Shown here piece by piece: positions 11,901-25,247 of a stretch of 64,000 nt of DNA (within the stretch, counting starts at the first letter, position 1; the number at the start of each line of letters is the position of its first letter). This DNA is from Sipunculus nudus. Taxonomy: Eukaryota; Annelida; Sipuncula; Golfingiida; Sipunculidae. The DNA lies in the NCBI GenBank assembly GCA_026874595.1, contig CM049314.1, positions 32,081,229 through 32,145,228 of the forward strand, written 5' to 3'. A program made the position numbers and the translations under genes. The notes beneath the pieces are model-generated. The model did no database searches, had not been told where the DNA came from, and saw only the letters and a program-made list of their open reading frames with translations.

Positions 11901-14900
11901 TGTATCATGGGTTTCATAAACCCTCTTCTCAGTGTCTTCATACTGTGTTCCTTCTTTTTCGAATTGCGTTCCAGTGTCGTTATACTGTTTTATTTGATTT
12001 TCCGACTGAGTCCCTATGTCTTGGAATTCCGTTTTCTCATACTGGGTTCCAATGTCCACAATTTTGCTCAAAGTCGGATTTTCTCTGTCCACTTTGAGAC
12101 TTTCCCCAAACAATGGCAGCGTTTCTAAGATGATTGTTTCAATGTTTGAGTACTCCGTCAACTCAGATTCAAATTGGTCTTGTTCTGGAGGCAAAAATCC
12201 TGGTGCCACATCATTGTTTCTGTCTCCAGGGACTTGAATGTCACTGGTTAGATCATAACCATCTGCATCTTCAATGTCATCTGGTTCCCCATCCGTTTCA
12301 TCTTGCAGTTGTGTGGATATTCCAGTGGATGCTGATACAGCTTCTTTTCCAGAGTCATCCAAGGCATGGAAATCTTCCTCGTCTGAAGGAACAAGCGTTG
12401 TCCCAGGAATATCCAGCAAGTCGTCTGTGGCCTGAATTTCCTCCTCTGAATAATCTGTAGCACTTCTATCCAGGTCTTTTTCCGACCCCTCAGTTTCTTC
12501 TGATTCAAAGTATCTTTCTCGTGAATCTTCATATGTGGAAATTCCATTTGACTTTTCAACATCTTGGTTTTGAGTTCTCTCTGGCTCGCTTACTTCTGTT
12601 TGGAAGACTATGTTTGAAGCATATTCATCATGAACTTCAAAGTTATCAGTCAAAACCTTCTTTTCTGATTCATCTGTTCTTGAGTCATGATCTGATTCAT
12701 ACCCATCACTTGAATCCGTACCTTGAGACTCTGAGGTGTCGTCTTGTATTTCGGAGCTGTCACTCTTACGTTTTTCTTGGTCATAACCTTGGTATTTTGT
12801 ATGCACATCAATTGTTTGATCTGCTGCGTCCGGCAATTCATGGTTGTCACTAGTTTGTATGCTGTTTTCATGATCAGTGAACTCCTGCTCTTCAACATCA
12901 ATAAGTTCGTTTTCAAAACTATTTTTACCTACCCCTACGGTGGTAGACCATCCGCTTTCAGTCGCTTTTATTTCGGGGTCAGATAAGTCACCTGACACCC
13001 TGGTATCATTCCTCGTATCTTCAATATCTACGTTCGAATCCACAGAACCAACTAACTTAGATTCCAAAGTTCCATGTTCTTCTTTGATATCAAACAAATC
13101 TCTAATCCTGTCAGAACCCATTTCATCGTCTGAAATTACTTCGTCAATATGTACATTTCTTTCCGGGTCATGTAGTGGTGGAACTGCTTGCCTCTCACCA
13201 GAAACTGGTGTATCTGCACATACATTATCTTTTTGAGAGAATATGCTTTCATCCTCCCCATTCTTGCTTTGTGATTTAACAGATTTTTCCTCGTTTGCAT
13301 CATCCTCATGATTCTCAACAGGCGTTTCAACAGGGAGATGATATTTACTGTCACCACTGACGTTTTCTTTTTCTGTTTTTACGTCATGCTGTGCTAGGTC
13401 TTCCTTAGACCTATCATGAGTCGTATCAGTATAGTCGGTTCGAGTATCTTCATGTACACCATGATCAGGGCACGTTTCACACACAGGGAGCTCCTCTTTA
13501 ACCTGGTCACCTAAGGAGCCCTGGTCTGAATCTGTATTCTGTAGATCTGGCTTGGGTATATTGTTCACTATTCTTTCATCAGTTTCTACCGGAACCTCCG
13601 CTTCAGCCGGATTACCGTTCTCGTCCTTGTCAGCTGCTTTGTAAGTATTCGATGAAATGCCTTCCCCTGGTGTGATTTTATTCTTAGCCGCATCAAACGA
13701 ACCATCGCTTTCAAGATGATCACTGTTTGTATCATCGTTTCCTTCATTACATGTAATGCAAGCAGCAGGAAACGTTTGTTTATGTGTCTGTATATCTTCT
13801 GTATGATCAGAGTAGCCCTTGCCTGCATCATTGATAGAACTGATGATTACGTCCTCAGCAAGTGATGAATTCTTTATTTCTGCTGTTGATGGAACATCCG
13901 CAGGAAGCGTGTCCAGCATACCTTGTACGGGTGTGTCTTTTGTTTCGTTATCTTTAGTTGCCCCAGGAATATCCCTGGATGGATCATCTGCGTCAAATTG
14001 CTGGATACCACAATCGGGACCTACTTCCAACATTTCGTCGGTTTCATACGAACTTGCAAAAAACACACTCTTCCCCTCATCTAAACCATGAATATTTTTA
14101 ATTGAAACATCAGTCGCGGTATCAATATAATCATTAATAGCTAAATCGTCATTTTCCCTAACTGCATCCTTTCTTTCGGTAGTATCATTAATATCACACA
14201 TATATGTGCCCTCATTCCCATCATCTACAATATAAGGTTTTGACATATCACAGTGATATATTTCCTTTTCTCCGGTAGTTTCGGGATCAATATCTTCAGT
14301 TTTTGTAACAGGTGTGTCTATTGGTTGTTCCTGTAAAGGAACTTGATCAGGCGGCTCTTCATCAGGAGGATGGTCAAGTTTGCTGACATCTTGCTTGTCA
14401 TTTTCAAATGTAATCTCCTGATTTTCTGGCCCTGGGTCTTTTGTTATCACACGGATTCGTTTCTCCTTTGTCACCTTTTTGCTTGGCGGTGTGCTTATAA
14501 AGACTGAGGAAAATACGTGAGTGTTGGCATTCACATCTTTTGGTACTGGTGTAACTCCCTTATATGTCCATGTACCATCGGTTGGTGTGGTATAGAATGT
14601 AACTCCACCAACAACGTTTGCTTCCGCAGGATCCTTGACATCTTTTATGGTTTCAGTTTTACTCCGTGGACTCAGCGAAGTCTCCAAATCAGAGTCTGTC
14701 ATGTCCATAAAGTATTCACGGCAGTAAAACAAGTCCATATCGGATATATCAAAGGAGTGCGAAGAAACTCCTGCAACATTGGATGACGCAGGTTTATTTG
14801 GGAAGACAGCTCTGTACTTGACGTCACAACTACCACAGCTGTCAGTAATTTCACCAAGTATTGCCTGCGAGTCTTGCATAAAATCGAGGTACTCATCATG

Positions 14901-15070
14901 GAGGGAAACACACTCCAATTCGTGGGAACTTGAGTTGAGCACACCGGCAAGTCCGATGGTTGCAAGGAAGGCAATTCTTTCTTCATCTCGATGCTGTTCG
15001 CAGTGACTGGATTCACCATTCGTCGGTAGAAGTCCACCAGGCGGCAGCACGTACAGTATCCCACTGCCAT
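8949..15070 (-). CDS. terminal exon B of gene 1: acidic region plus KASH
   Basis: A single 6122-nt exon, open throughout and ending in TAG. The acceptor is TTTTATCTTCCCTTCAG before 15070, and the first codon is split in phase 1. The in-frame ATG at 15092 lies upstream in the intron and is probably irrelevant. The first half (about 12070-15070) is dominated by D, E, S, T and N with no recognisable fold. The TQ-motif region follows (about 10100-12060), then another acidic part and the transmembrane/KASH end. Shorter open frames in the other five frames of this exon are shadows. Confidence 0.85.
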
Positions 15071-18000
15071 CTGAAGGGAAGATAAAATTCATATTAATAA
15101 CTTATCAAAAGTAAGTCCATGGGGGAAAAAATGATGGGCAGGCATTTATTTTGATTGTTAAAGCACTGTGTGATTATTCACGTAAACAACTTGAATTTAC
15201 GCAGATTTTAAGGGTACTGGAAAACTATCTACTAATAATTTCGATTTTATAACGGATAATATCTGTAAGCGCCAGGGATATTTATAACATGTAAAGTTTA
15301 TAATCGCCTTTACAGAGCGAGTATGATAAAAACATACACGCATGCTTCTATAATTATCATTTCCTAATTTATGCTTGAAATATGTAAAACAAAATAAGAC
15401 AGGCTTACAGATGAAAAATCTTTAATTACAACGTTTTAATTCCATCATTTATATTACACGGAATGATATATAACTTGGTATATAAAATTCTCCAAAGAAA
15501 TTAACATAAAACATCAAAACATTTTCATCGCTCATTCATATTACAGAATACCATTTACACATTCATAGCTAAGCCACGCATATGTCTAAATTTTTGTAGC
15601 TACTGATTAAATTCTAATGACATCAGGCATCATGAAAGCACAGGCTTCTTGCGAATGTGGAGTTCATATTGTAGTGTTTAGATACGATTTAATATCAAGA
15701 CAGTAAATTTAAGTCGTACTTCCTCTTGCGGCAAAAATATGTAAATATGAGATTCTACTAAGCACCTTTAGGTGAACACAGTTATACAGTAAGCAAGCAT
15801 GTATGGCATAGCAAGCAACTTATGATTAACTCATCCCCACATGGAATGGCGGCCGTTTCAGTACACTCTAATTACGCATAATATTAGTATGTGAACAGAT
15901 TCCATTGTCCATGTTTTACAGCGTTAGGTCTTTATCACAGATATCAAAATATAGAATAGCAATAACGTCCATTGGAGAACATTTTTTTATAAAACATTTC
16001 TAAAGATCCGGAACTTTTTTTGTTTTTACTAGATCCATAATTTTGGTTTCACAATGTCCAGACATTCTTTTACACAATAAAACGTATAACTGATCTTCAT
16101 TGAATAATAACGTCCACGTATATAAACATATAAAATCATAAAGTCTTCAGCAGGTAGCTAAAGCTAAATCTGCCTGAAACGGTACACCAGTCCCAAGGAG
16201 GGATTCAGCTTGATGGCTTTGACTTTACTTGCCGGAAGCCTGGGCAGCTTTTCTCAAGGCAGCAATGGCTATCATGGGCTTGAGCAGTTTCTTACGGAGT
16301 ACATCCAACTTTTCCACCACCATTTTGTTCTCAGGGTCGATGTTTAAGGTGGCGGGGTCCTTGACGACGGTAGCCTTGATGAAACCCTTCTTGATGGCGT
16401 CACCGACGTACATTTGTTCACCGGTGCTGTTATTGGTGAAAGCACCTGTCTCCTTATCTAATATGCCTGTCTGGACAGCCTGTGTGAAGGTTATCTTTGT
16501 TTTCCGCCTAGCGTCAACAACGCCATGTATAGCGTAGGTTTTGGTGATTATCTCAGGCTTGCCAACATCAACGCTTGTGTCATACTCAACCTTAAGCATG
16601 CCACTGTCGATTGCATCGGCCAGACTCATATCGGTGTCATGTAGTGTATTTCTATAGACCCCTTTCTTCTGGTCAAGCAGGCCCCTTGCAATTGCGTCGT
16701 CTACACTGAAAAGCTCGTCAGATTTAGAGTCGATGACACCCTTGACGGTGTAGGGGCGGTGTTCTCTGGTGGTTTTGATGGTGATGAGACCAATGTCCTT
16801 ACGTTTCTCCTTCGAGCGCTTGGTGCTGGTGAATTCTACTCTGATGAACCCCTCGTTCATGGCCTCTGGTATAGGGATGAATTTTCCGGTTTTCATGTTC
16901 CGATATGTACCATCTTTGTTATTGATGATTCCCATCACAATCGCCTCCTGCATGGACACCTCCTCGTCGGTGGCCGTGTTAATGACTCCTGGAAAGTGCC
17001 ATAATTAGCTGTTATCTTGGAATTCTTTACTTATTATGCAAATAAAAATACAAATGTTTCTCTCTTCTTTAACTTATTTTCTCAAGCAAGTATAATTCTG
17101 ATGTTATTCTTGTTTCAATAATTCAGTTTCACTTAGACTGAATATTTATATTTGAACCACATTTTTTTTTCATCACCTCCGCTTACTTAGGCTTACTGTT
17201 ACATATTTCTGATATATATTAAACCTTTTATGGATCAGATAAGTGTTACGGACATTCTCCCTAGAAATACATCATTAACTATCTTGCTTAGTTCTCATTA
17301 TATTTCTTACCACATTTTAACAATAACTTAATAGAGGTTTGTTGACAGCTTAACGAAAAATATTAGAACTGAAAATATATACAACGTTTTTGATATTTAT
17401 AGGTTAAGGTAACAGTTCTAGGTGCCAGTCTCAAGTAAACCCCTCTGAGCAGTTAAACCACGCTATAATTAGGGACTTTGCTTCAAAATTATGTTTGAAC
17501 ACGCTACGTATAAAAAAGCATGAATATGTTCCTTACTGAAGACAATAAGTGTTCTTACTGCTCAGATGTTAATATTTTTTTTTATTTAAATGAAGTGAAC
17601 TGTCTACCTACCTGCGATGACGAACGTTCGTTTGACCTCCTGCTCGGCGTGCATCAGCTGGTCTGTCTCTGCAGTCTCCTCCTGTTCCTCAAACTCCGTC
17701 ACCGTCTCCTCGGTTACACCGCTGTCTGTGACGTCAGTGTTCTCGGTTGTCTCGGTAACGGTGCGTGATGTCATGAACTCAGATGATGTCGTGGCGGTTA
17801 TGGAAGATTCGAAAGCCTCAGATTCAAACCCAGAGGAGCTCATGTCTGACATGACTGCTCCACGGAGCCCGAGCTGCCACCTCCTGGCGGAAACAAAAAC
17901 AACAATAACAAATACAGCCTATTGGATCCACGCACAATACAAGATCTTTATACAGATCAAATTAAAGGAAAATGTACATCTTTTTAACATAATTAAAAAA

Positions 18001-21000
18001 TTCTCCCTCTTCAGCTGGAATCGGGTGTGTCTGAGAAAATGTGCTGTAGATTGAAATGTGGAAGTCCTGTGTATTTAACAAGATTGTTTCTCACAAATAC
18101 CTAAATGTCATCCCTTGATATTTAATTGTTCAACTGTTCATTTGTGTTCATACTGGTTGGTTTCTCATCAATACGTAAATGCAAGTTTCTGATTGTATCA
18201 ATATATTGTGCATATATAACAATTGTGTGAATGAAATTATAATAACTACCACTGTCATCTTAAATAACTATATGTTTTATCGAAATAGAAACTTACTTTA
18301 GGACTTCTGAGATCTCAAAGAAGTCCATGTTTTCCCAGTTATCTGGAAGCACCAAATACTGTGGATCACGTGACGACTCAAGTGCGATCTTGTAGATCTC
18401 CCACTGGCTCCAGTAATCCTACAGAAAAGAATACAGTTTGTTACTGCAGTTTGTTTACGATACGTTCAAACGTTTACACACAAATCTCTCTCTGATATTA
18501 AATGGACCTTTTCTGTTAATGCCGTGTATTGAAAAGAGATAATCTCTTTAACCTTTTATAAAGTGAAGGTAAAATTTGTCAATGTCAGGGTGCACCATGT
18601 GTCAACTTTGTTCTTAATCACGTGTTCAAAACATTTGGTTGCCCAGCAAAATGGCTACCGATCGTAATCTAAACACGTCTATCATGGACCCCTCGCGAAA
18701 GCTCTGACGAACCCGAGGTTTGCAATTAAAAAAAGATGGCGTTGCTTTACATTCGTTACTTCACATTTATTACATTCGTTGCTTCCCATTCGCCAAATAG
18801 AGCTAATGCTCGATCAACCAACTCGGGTCACCTTTTTTTCCTTTTTTTAAACAATTGCAAGTATATTGTATTAACCCTTTATTCATTGAGGAGCTGTTAT
18901 GAAACAGCATTATGAAAGATAAAATGGTTGCCTTATGCATGTAATTTTCCTGATAAATATGCATTGCAATTAACTCTTAATGGGATCATAATTGCAAATT
19001 GAAAATGTATCTTCCAAATGATATACAGAATGTATTTACCTGATAACGGTTCATAACCTCTTCAAAGGTGGTCATTTGGTTCAGAAAGCCGCTGCCAAAC
19101 TTCAAATCTGTAACACAAAAAATATAAATGTATTCTAATAACTTTTGTTTTGGCAAATGTATAGCAGTAAAGGGAATTGTATATTTGACAATTCGATTCC
19201 TTGCTTAAGCTTTATGTTTTTGTTTCTTCATTCTAAGCTGACACTCACTGTGAAAGAGTGAGTCAAGAACAACTGTTCGTACATAATTTTACCAAAAAGA
19301 GTGTATCGTTTTAAAGATAAGAAGTTACAAAAGACCCGTATCATTACATAAAACCAAATTCTGGTTTCCTCCACTCATCTAAGTATTATGTTATGTTATA
19401 AATCAGTTTTCTATGCTGTCAAACCTCGTTCTCTCCCAGCAGCACAACATGCATTATCGTCAGGTATTGAAGGTAACAAAGGATCAAAGGTTAATTTACA
19501 TGAACCACCGGCATGCAACAAAGAATTCCTGGTACAGAAAATAGCTGGGGGACAAATTCAAAAGAGACCTGGAAGGTGGTAAACCATCTAGATTTCGGTA
19601 CAGGATACAAGCCTTTAAGATTTTTTTCATTAATGAGTGATACCTGAATCTGGAGAGTAAATGAGTAACAAATGAACTAGGTGATGCAATATTGAATAAA
19701 TAACTGCAATGAGTGCACTCCAAAGGCAGAATTCAACACTCACCCCTGTCATTTGGGTTGCCTTTCTCAGCCAGGAATCCTTCGAACAGGTCCAGGCGCT
19801 GTACCAGTTTCTTGTAGTCCGGATGCTGCGACCAGTAGCGACTGAAGTAGTCCCGTATCAGTTGGAGGATGCGGAGCAGAGCATCTTTCTGATCCTGAGG
19901 CAGGGCTCTCAGCTTCTTCAACTGTTGCAAAGGAACAACAAAAGTGACCTTCCTTGTCAAGGGTAACTGACATTAAAAGACATACTCTGTTAATGTAATT
20001 TGAGAATGTGAATCACTGATTGATTGTCAGCTAATCAGCAGCTTCTCCTACCTTATTATGATTGTTTTTGGCATCCACATTTAACTCTCGCAAAACAGTC
20101 ATGGTAAATATCAAGATCTAATACTTGGTGCAATAGATAGAGCATAAGCATTATAAAAATATAATCAAATCATATTTAAAAAAAGGAATGATGCTTGTTA
20201 TAATGTCAGTTTATATCATCGCATGCATGTGTATAACAGTGGACAGTATGACCTAAAGTACCGAGTTTAATACTTTTGTCATGAATATACCACGTGACCC
20301 ACCTCTGCCTCATCCCAGTCCTGTTTGAATACAAAGATGAGGAAAAGGAGCAAGGACCGTCCGGATTCCTTCAGGTACTGTGTCCACAGGCCAAGAAGCT
20401 GAAGACGGAGTCTGAAAGGATGTCACAACATTCTGACTACACACGGCAGGTATCTGTACGTCAATTAAGGCCTACCGGAAGAGGCTTAAACAGTAGTAGC
20501 TAAATACAAGTATGACTAACATTTTCCAAGCAAAACCTCTAAGGAATACGACAATGTACAAGCAACAGAAGCTTTCTTCTGATGAAATAATGAAAATGAC
20601 AAATACAATGACATGTGACTGTACCTCGCCAAAAATATTTTGTGTACGTATTATCATACCTGATAGCCCATTCTGTGTCCTACCATAACATTTTCAAAAT
20701 TAATAGGGAAAAACAGCTTGCACATTACCTTTATTAAATTGTATGGATATAAATAACGTCGAATATTACCGCACGTCTGTGTGTGTGATACAATTGTCTC
20801 ACCTGTTTGCCAGCATGACGGCGTCAGTGTCTGGTCCAGGGATCACCAAGACGACTGATGGGACTGCAGCCTCCTGATCCTTCAGATTCCGGATCTTTAA
20901 AGAAAACAGAAAATGTGAGCATTATTTTTTTTTAAGAAATTAACTTAAAAGTAACATTTATACACAGGCGAAGGCGATCTTTCCTTTCAAATTAGGACCT

Positions 21001-24000
21001 AAAACTAGAAAATTATAAATAGGTGAACATGTGTCAGTTATTTGTCGATTTTAAATGTTCAGCATAATTTACCACGGCTGTATATACATGTATTAGTAAT
21101 AGATCTTTTTTTGTATGTATATACATATATATTTAATTTATATGAATTATGTAATGCATTTATTGGTAATGGATCATACATGTCTGAATAGATATCATTC
21201 GATTAAACAGTTGGTAATGACGACCGATTTTTACCTGCCAAAGCAAGGGTTTTGAGTTGTCTGTCAGTGTCACTTCCTCTCCTTCGTGTATATCAATCTG
21301 TAATCGAAAAGGAAAACATATGTACATATGTATATTTTATTATCGTAAAGCCCACGTGTGTACAGTCCCCTTGGTTCTCCCATAAAGATTTGATATATAA
21401 TATATGCTGATCCCATGATACATATTATTTTAATATTTAATGAAAGCCCCACTTTATCTTCGATGATTATTGTATTGCGACGTAATACCGTAGCGCCCAA
21501 CTGGCAATCTAGGATAAGCGATAATCCTCAATAGCATATTCTTTTGTCTAAGTACCAATTAGACAATTCAGACTAGTCAACACCCTGTCTTAACATTGCA
21601 CCCCGTAATTTCCCTCACCTGTCTGGTCTTGTATCCACACAGCGCCGTCACCGGCCGGTAGTACTCAATTGGCTCAGTGCGCATGTGCACAGGAATGATT
21701 TCGTAGCTTTTCTTGAACACCCGGTCTACACGACCACGCCAGTGCAGGAAAAGGGTCAAGAACTCCTAGAAAATTTAACAATGGAATTTAGAGGTAACAG
21801 TTTGCTTTAATGTTCAAATATTATGCAACACTGTGAGAGAGAGAGAGAGAGAGAGAGACAGCGAGCGAGACTGAAGATTTTGTAAAGGTAAAACATGGCA
21901 GAATGAACCAGTTATGTTTAATATTTTATCAATACATGTACACTGAAGTATATCTAGCTCAACAGATACTGAAATGGGTTCGTTAAGCATAAAAAAAACA
22001 GCATGGAATGAAGGCGTAAAATGTAAAACGTTATTGAATTCTTTTTCAGTTCTACCGTGAACAGTTTCAAGTACTCCGTGAACATTCATTCAAAATGGAG
22101 CACCAAACTATTCTTTGATAGTTGTAAGACAAGTGTTTTGAGGTTTTATTGTAGTACCTTGAGTTGATACAGGAGGCGCTGGGGGTCCCGTTTCTCCTGA
22201 TCTGTTGCTGCCTGGAGTTTTTCTAGACCCGTCCCGAGAGCGTGTCTCATCATGATGTCGCTCTCCTTCAGCTCGTGGTAAAACTGTAAATGTAACATTA
22301 TTATAATAACAAACAGGAAATCTGAATTCATATAAGTTGTCGACATCACAATATACGCATAACAATACTGAAGTTTTATAGAATTAATATTTTACATTTA
22401 ATCAAATTTACATATCATAAGTATGAAATACCTATATATTGTAAATGATTTTATGAACAAACCATAGTTTTTGAAACATGAAATATAATTATCAACATTA
22501 ACAGTTCTATGCTTGCAAAAATTTAAACTTACCTGGTGGTAGGCGCTGGCGTGACGAACGTGAATGTCCACACATTTGACGAGTTTACTGACCCATGACC
22601 AGTTATCCTGGACCGCGAAAATACAACCCTGCAAGGCACGAGAGTTGGAAATGAAACATTGGCACAGAAGCTCTTTTACTATTTATTCTTGAATTCGTTT
22701 CATTTCCGGCAATAAATAAGATTAAAAGTGATAATGTACTAATACTAAAACTTCATCGCTTTAATATTTTTATCATTCCATTTCAAGAAAATATAAAACA
22801 TACTAATAAAGATTGTATTTCGTTAATTTTGTATAAAGCACACCCATCACTTTCGAAAAAGCCACAAACTTGACCACATACTTGATGTATTCTGCTGTTG
22901 ACCTCAGTGTTATTTTAATTACCACATCCATCATAACCACGCGAGTGAAGTAAAAAGTTATGTTATCATTTTATTTATGAAAGTTCATTAAAACTCATGT
23001 TGCTTTACAACATCCCTTTGACCTTTAAGGCCGGTAAACAATAACATCACAAATATGGCACACTCTCTTGTAAACCTATCGTGTTATGAAAGCTCTGCTC
23101 GTCACCACATACCTGAGCCACCCTCGCCAGAGAAGCGCTTGGGTTTTCAGTGTCTGGTTCCTCATGCTCGCGCGCTAACTGCGCCGCCCTGGCGGTCACT
23201 CGCGAAGCTGCGTCCTTGAACACAAAACATGTCATATTGTAATATATGTTTCTCTTTGACAATGAAATGTGTCAAATCTGTTTACATTGTATTTGTACAC
23301 TGTCTCTGTGAATCTCAAAACTCAGCTTTTTTAATTGGATACATAACTACTCATAACTAGATGTATATTCCACATTTTAAAAGCTGAATAATACTGAATT
23401 TTTAGGAATAACATTGATGTTGTTCCGCGATTCAGAGATTGACCTATCGAGGTTGCTTTGCTTTATCTGTCGGCCATATAAAACTGGTGCTGGGACCATT
23501 ATAATATTATTATCATCTGCACTTACCCCAAAGATGTCCTCAAGGTTAGCTATCTGTTCTATGTCCTTCAGGCATGCGAGCCTCTTCTCAGCTATCACCT
23601 GCAACATTGTACTATTTAAGATAATTAACTCTAAAATTTAGAAAAGCAACACATTCATCTTCACGAAAGATTTTAATGGAAGGAAAAAATCTTATAATCA
23701 GTAAAATCTATTTTTCTTACTATATGGTTTCTGTGCGTGTACATTTTGTTATTTAGTTTTATCACACGTATTATTCTGAAAAGACCACCAAAACAACCCT
23801 TCGATTACGCACTATTACAGGTTATATTTTCAAAAAAGTTTCTACCCGCCCCCCCCCCCCCCACACACACTTTAAAATCATTCATTCGGCCCTATTTGTA
23901 ACTTGTCTTTGATATCTGATTAGGAGGTTAACAATAACAGGGTCAACGTCTTTGGCATGTAAAAAGCACCCACTGAGGGCCACCCGGATGACACGACCAC

Positions 24001-25168
24001 CGCGAAGTCAGGACCGCTTTATTCCCGATACCACTTTGACAGCGTGATGCATGTGTACAATTTCGGAAGTCCTTGGTGTGGTTGTATGATTTCAGTCGTT
24101 AGAATATTATTCACGTAATAAAAAGGAAAAAGGTAAAACGTGATAAACTTTACTTACATAAAGAGCTTCATATTTTTCTTTTATTTCTTCATCCTGTAAT
24201 AGAAGAATTAATACAGTGACACCCTGCCTTACAACCACCCCACAATTTCGACCACCTCTACAAGGACGACCACTTTCCTGCTCCCAAATATATAATCCAG
24301 GTAATTAAGAATTTCACAAATAAGGCCACCTCCAACTTATGACCACGTTGGTCAGTCCCATAGTTGGTCGTAATTGTGTGGTGTTGCTGAAATGTATACC
24401 TAATTACCTATACAATAAGATACTATCGTGTAAGCAGATCAACTTTAAAGGAAATAATAAAACGGTCAGTGTGGTCGAATTTCAAATCAATATGAATTTA
24501 ATAAGACCTTGTGCTGATATATTTGTCATTTATAAAAAAAAAACTCTTAAACAGGGAAAGTAAAGTGTTAATAATAGGCCCTTTGAACTATATACTTAAT
24601 CCTTACCTTTTCGGATTTTAGGTGACCACGGTAGTCCTTGACCAACTGAGTTCGTTTCTCCTGTTCCCGCAACGCGGCGCTGACGCTCTCCTTGTTGACG
24701 CCATAGCTCGCTGACTCGTGGACGCCCTGAAAGCACGTGGATAAAAAGTCATGCAAAACAGGCATGTCATTTTGTTATGTTTCGTGTTGTGTCAACTGAA
24801 CAACTGACTGAGCGTATTCAGTAGAGGTCAGACTAAATGCAGGCTGGTGGGCGATCCACTTTACTTGCGACGGTTGTTTTTATACTGAAAGGGAAGGTCA
24901 TTTCGAGAGTTTGAACTACTCATGTAGGAGCGAGTGTGTATGCCCAGTGATTGCCGACGACTAGCATTCCGTTCCGCCTGACTGACCAGAGTAAATTAAA
25001 TAAGGCCAGGAGTTGAATAGCATTAATCATCTGTTGCTCCTCTGACAATAATAGTTCGAGCGATCCTCTTAATTGCATAAAAATACATGTGTGTGTTATA
25101 TACACACGACTACACAGAGGTTTGTATGACAACCTCATACACGCACCATGTTTTAGAGTGTAGTATAT

Positions 25169-25247
<79 letters not shown>

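Noticed and set aside
8986-15070. More than twenty open frames on both strands inside the KASH exon
   Set aside because: They overlap the long minus-strand frame, have no splice context, and arise from its biased acidic and repetitive composition.
15071-15092. ATG at 15092 as the start of an independent KASH protein
   Set aside because: It lies in the polypyrimidine region just before a good acceptor; splicing to the upstream exon in matching phase is a simpler reading. An independent start is not excluded.
16225-16988. Joining the plectin exon to the KASH exon through GTAAAG at its 3' end
   Set aside because: The junction would be phase 2, and the KASH exon in that frame meets a stop after about 20 codons.
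16759-18054. Plus-strand open frames opposite the plectin and linker exons
   Set aside because: They are antisense shadows of well-supported exons.
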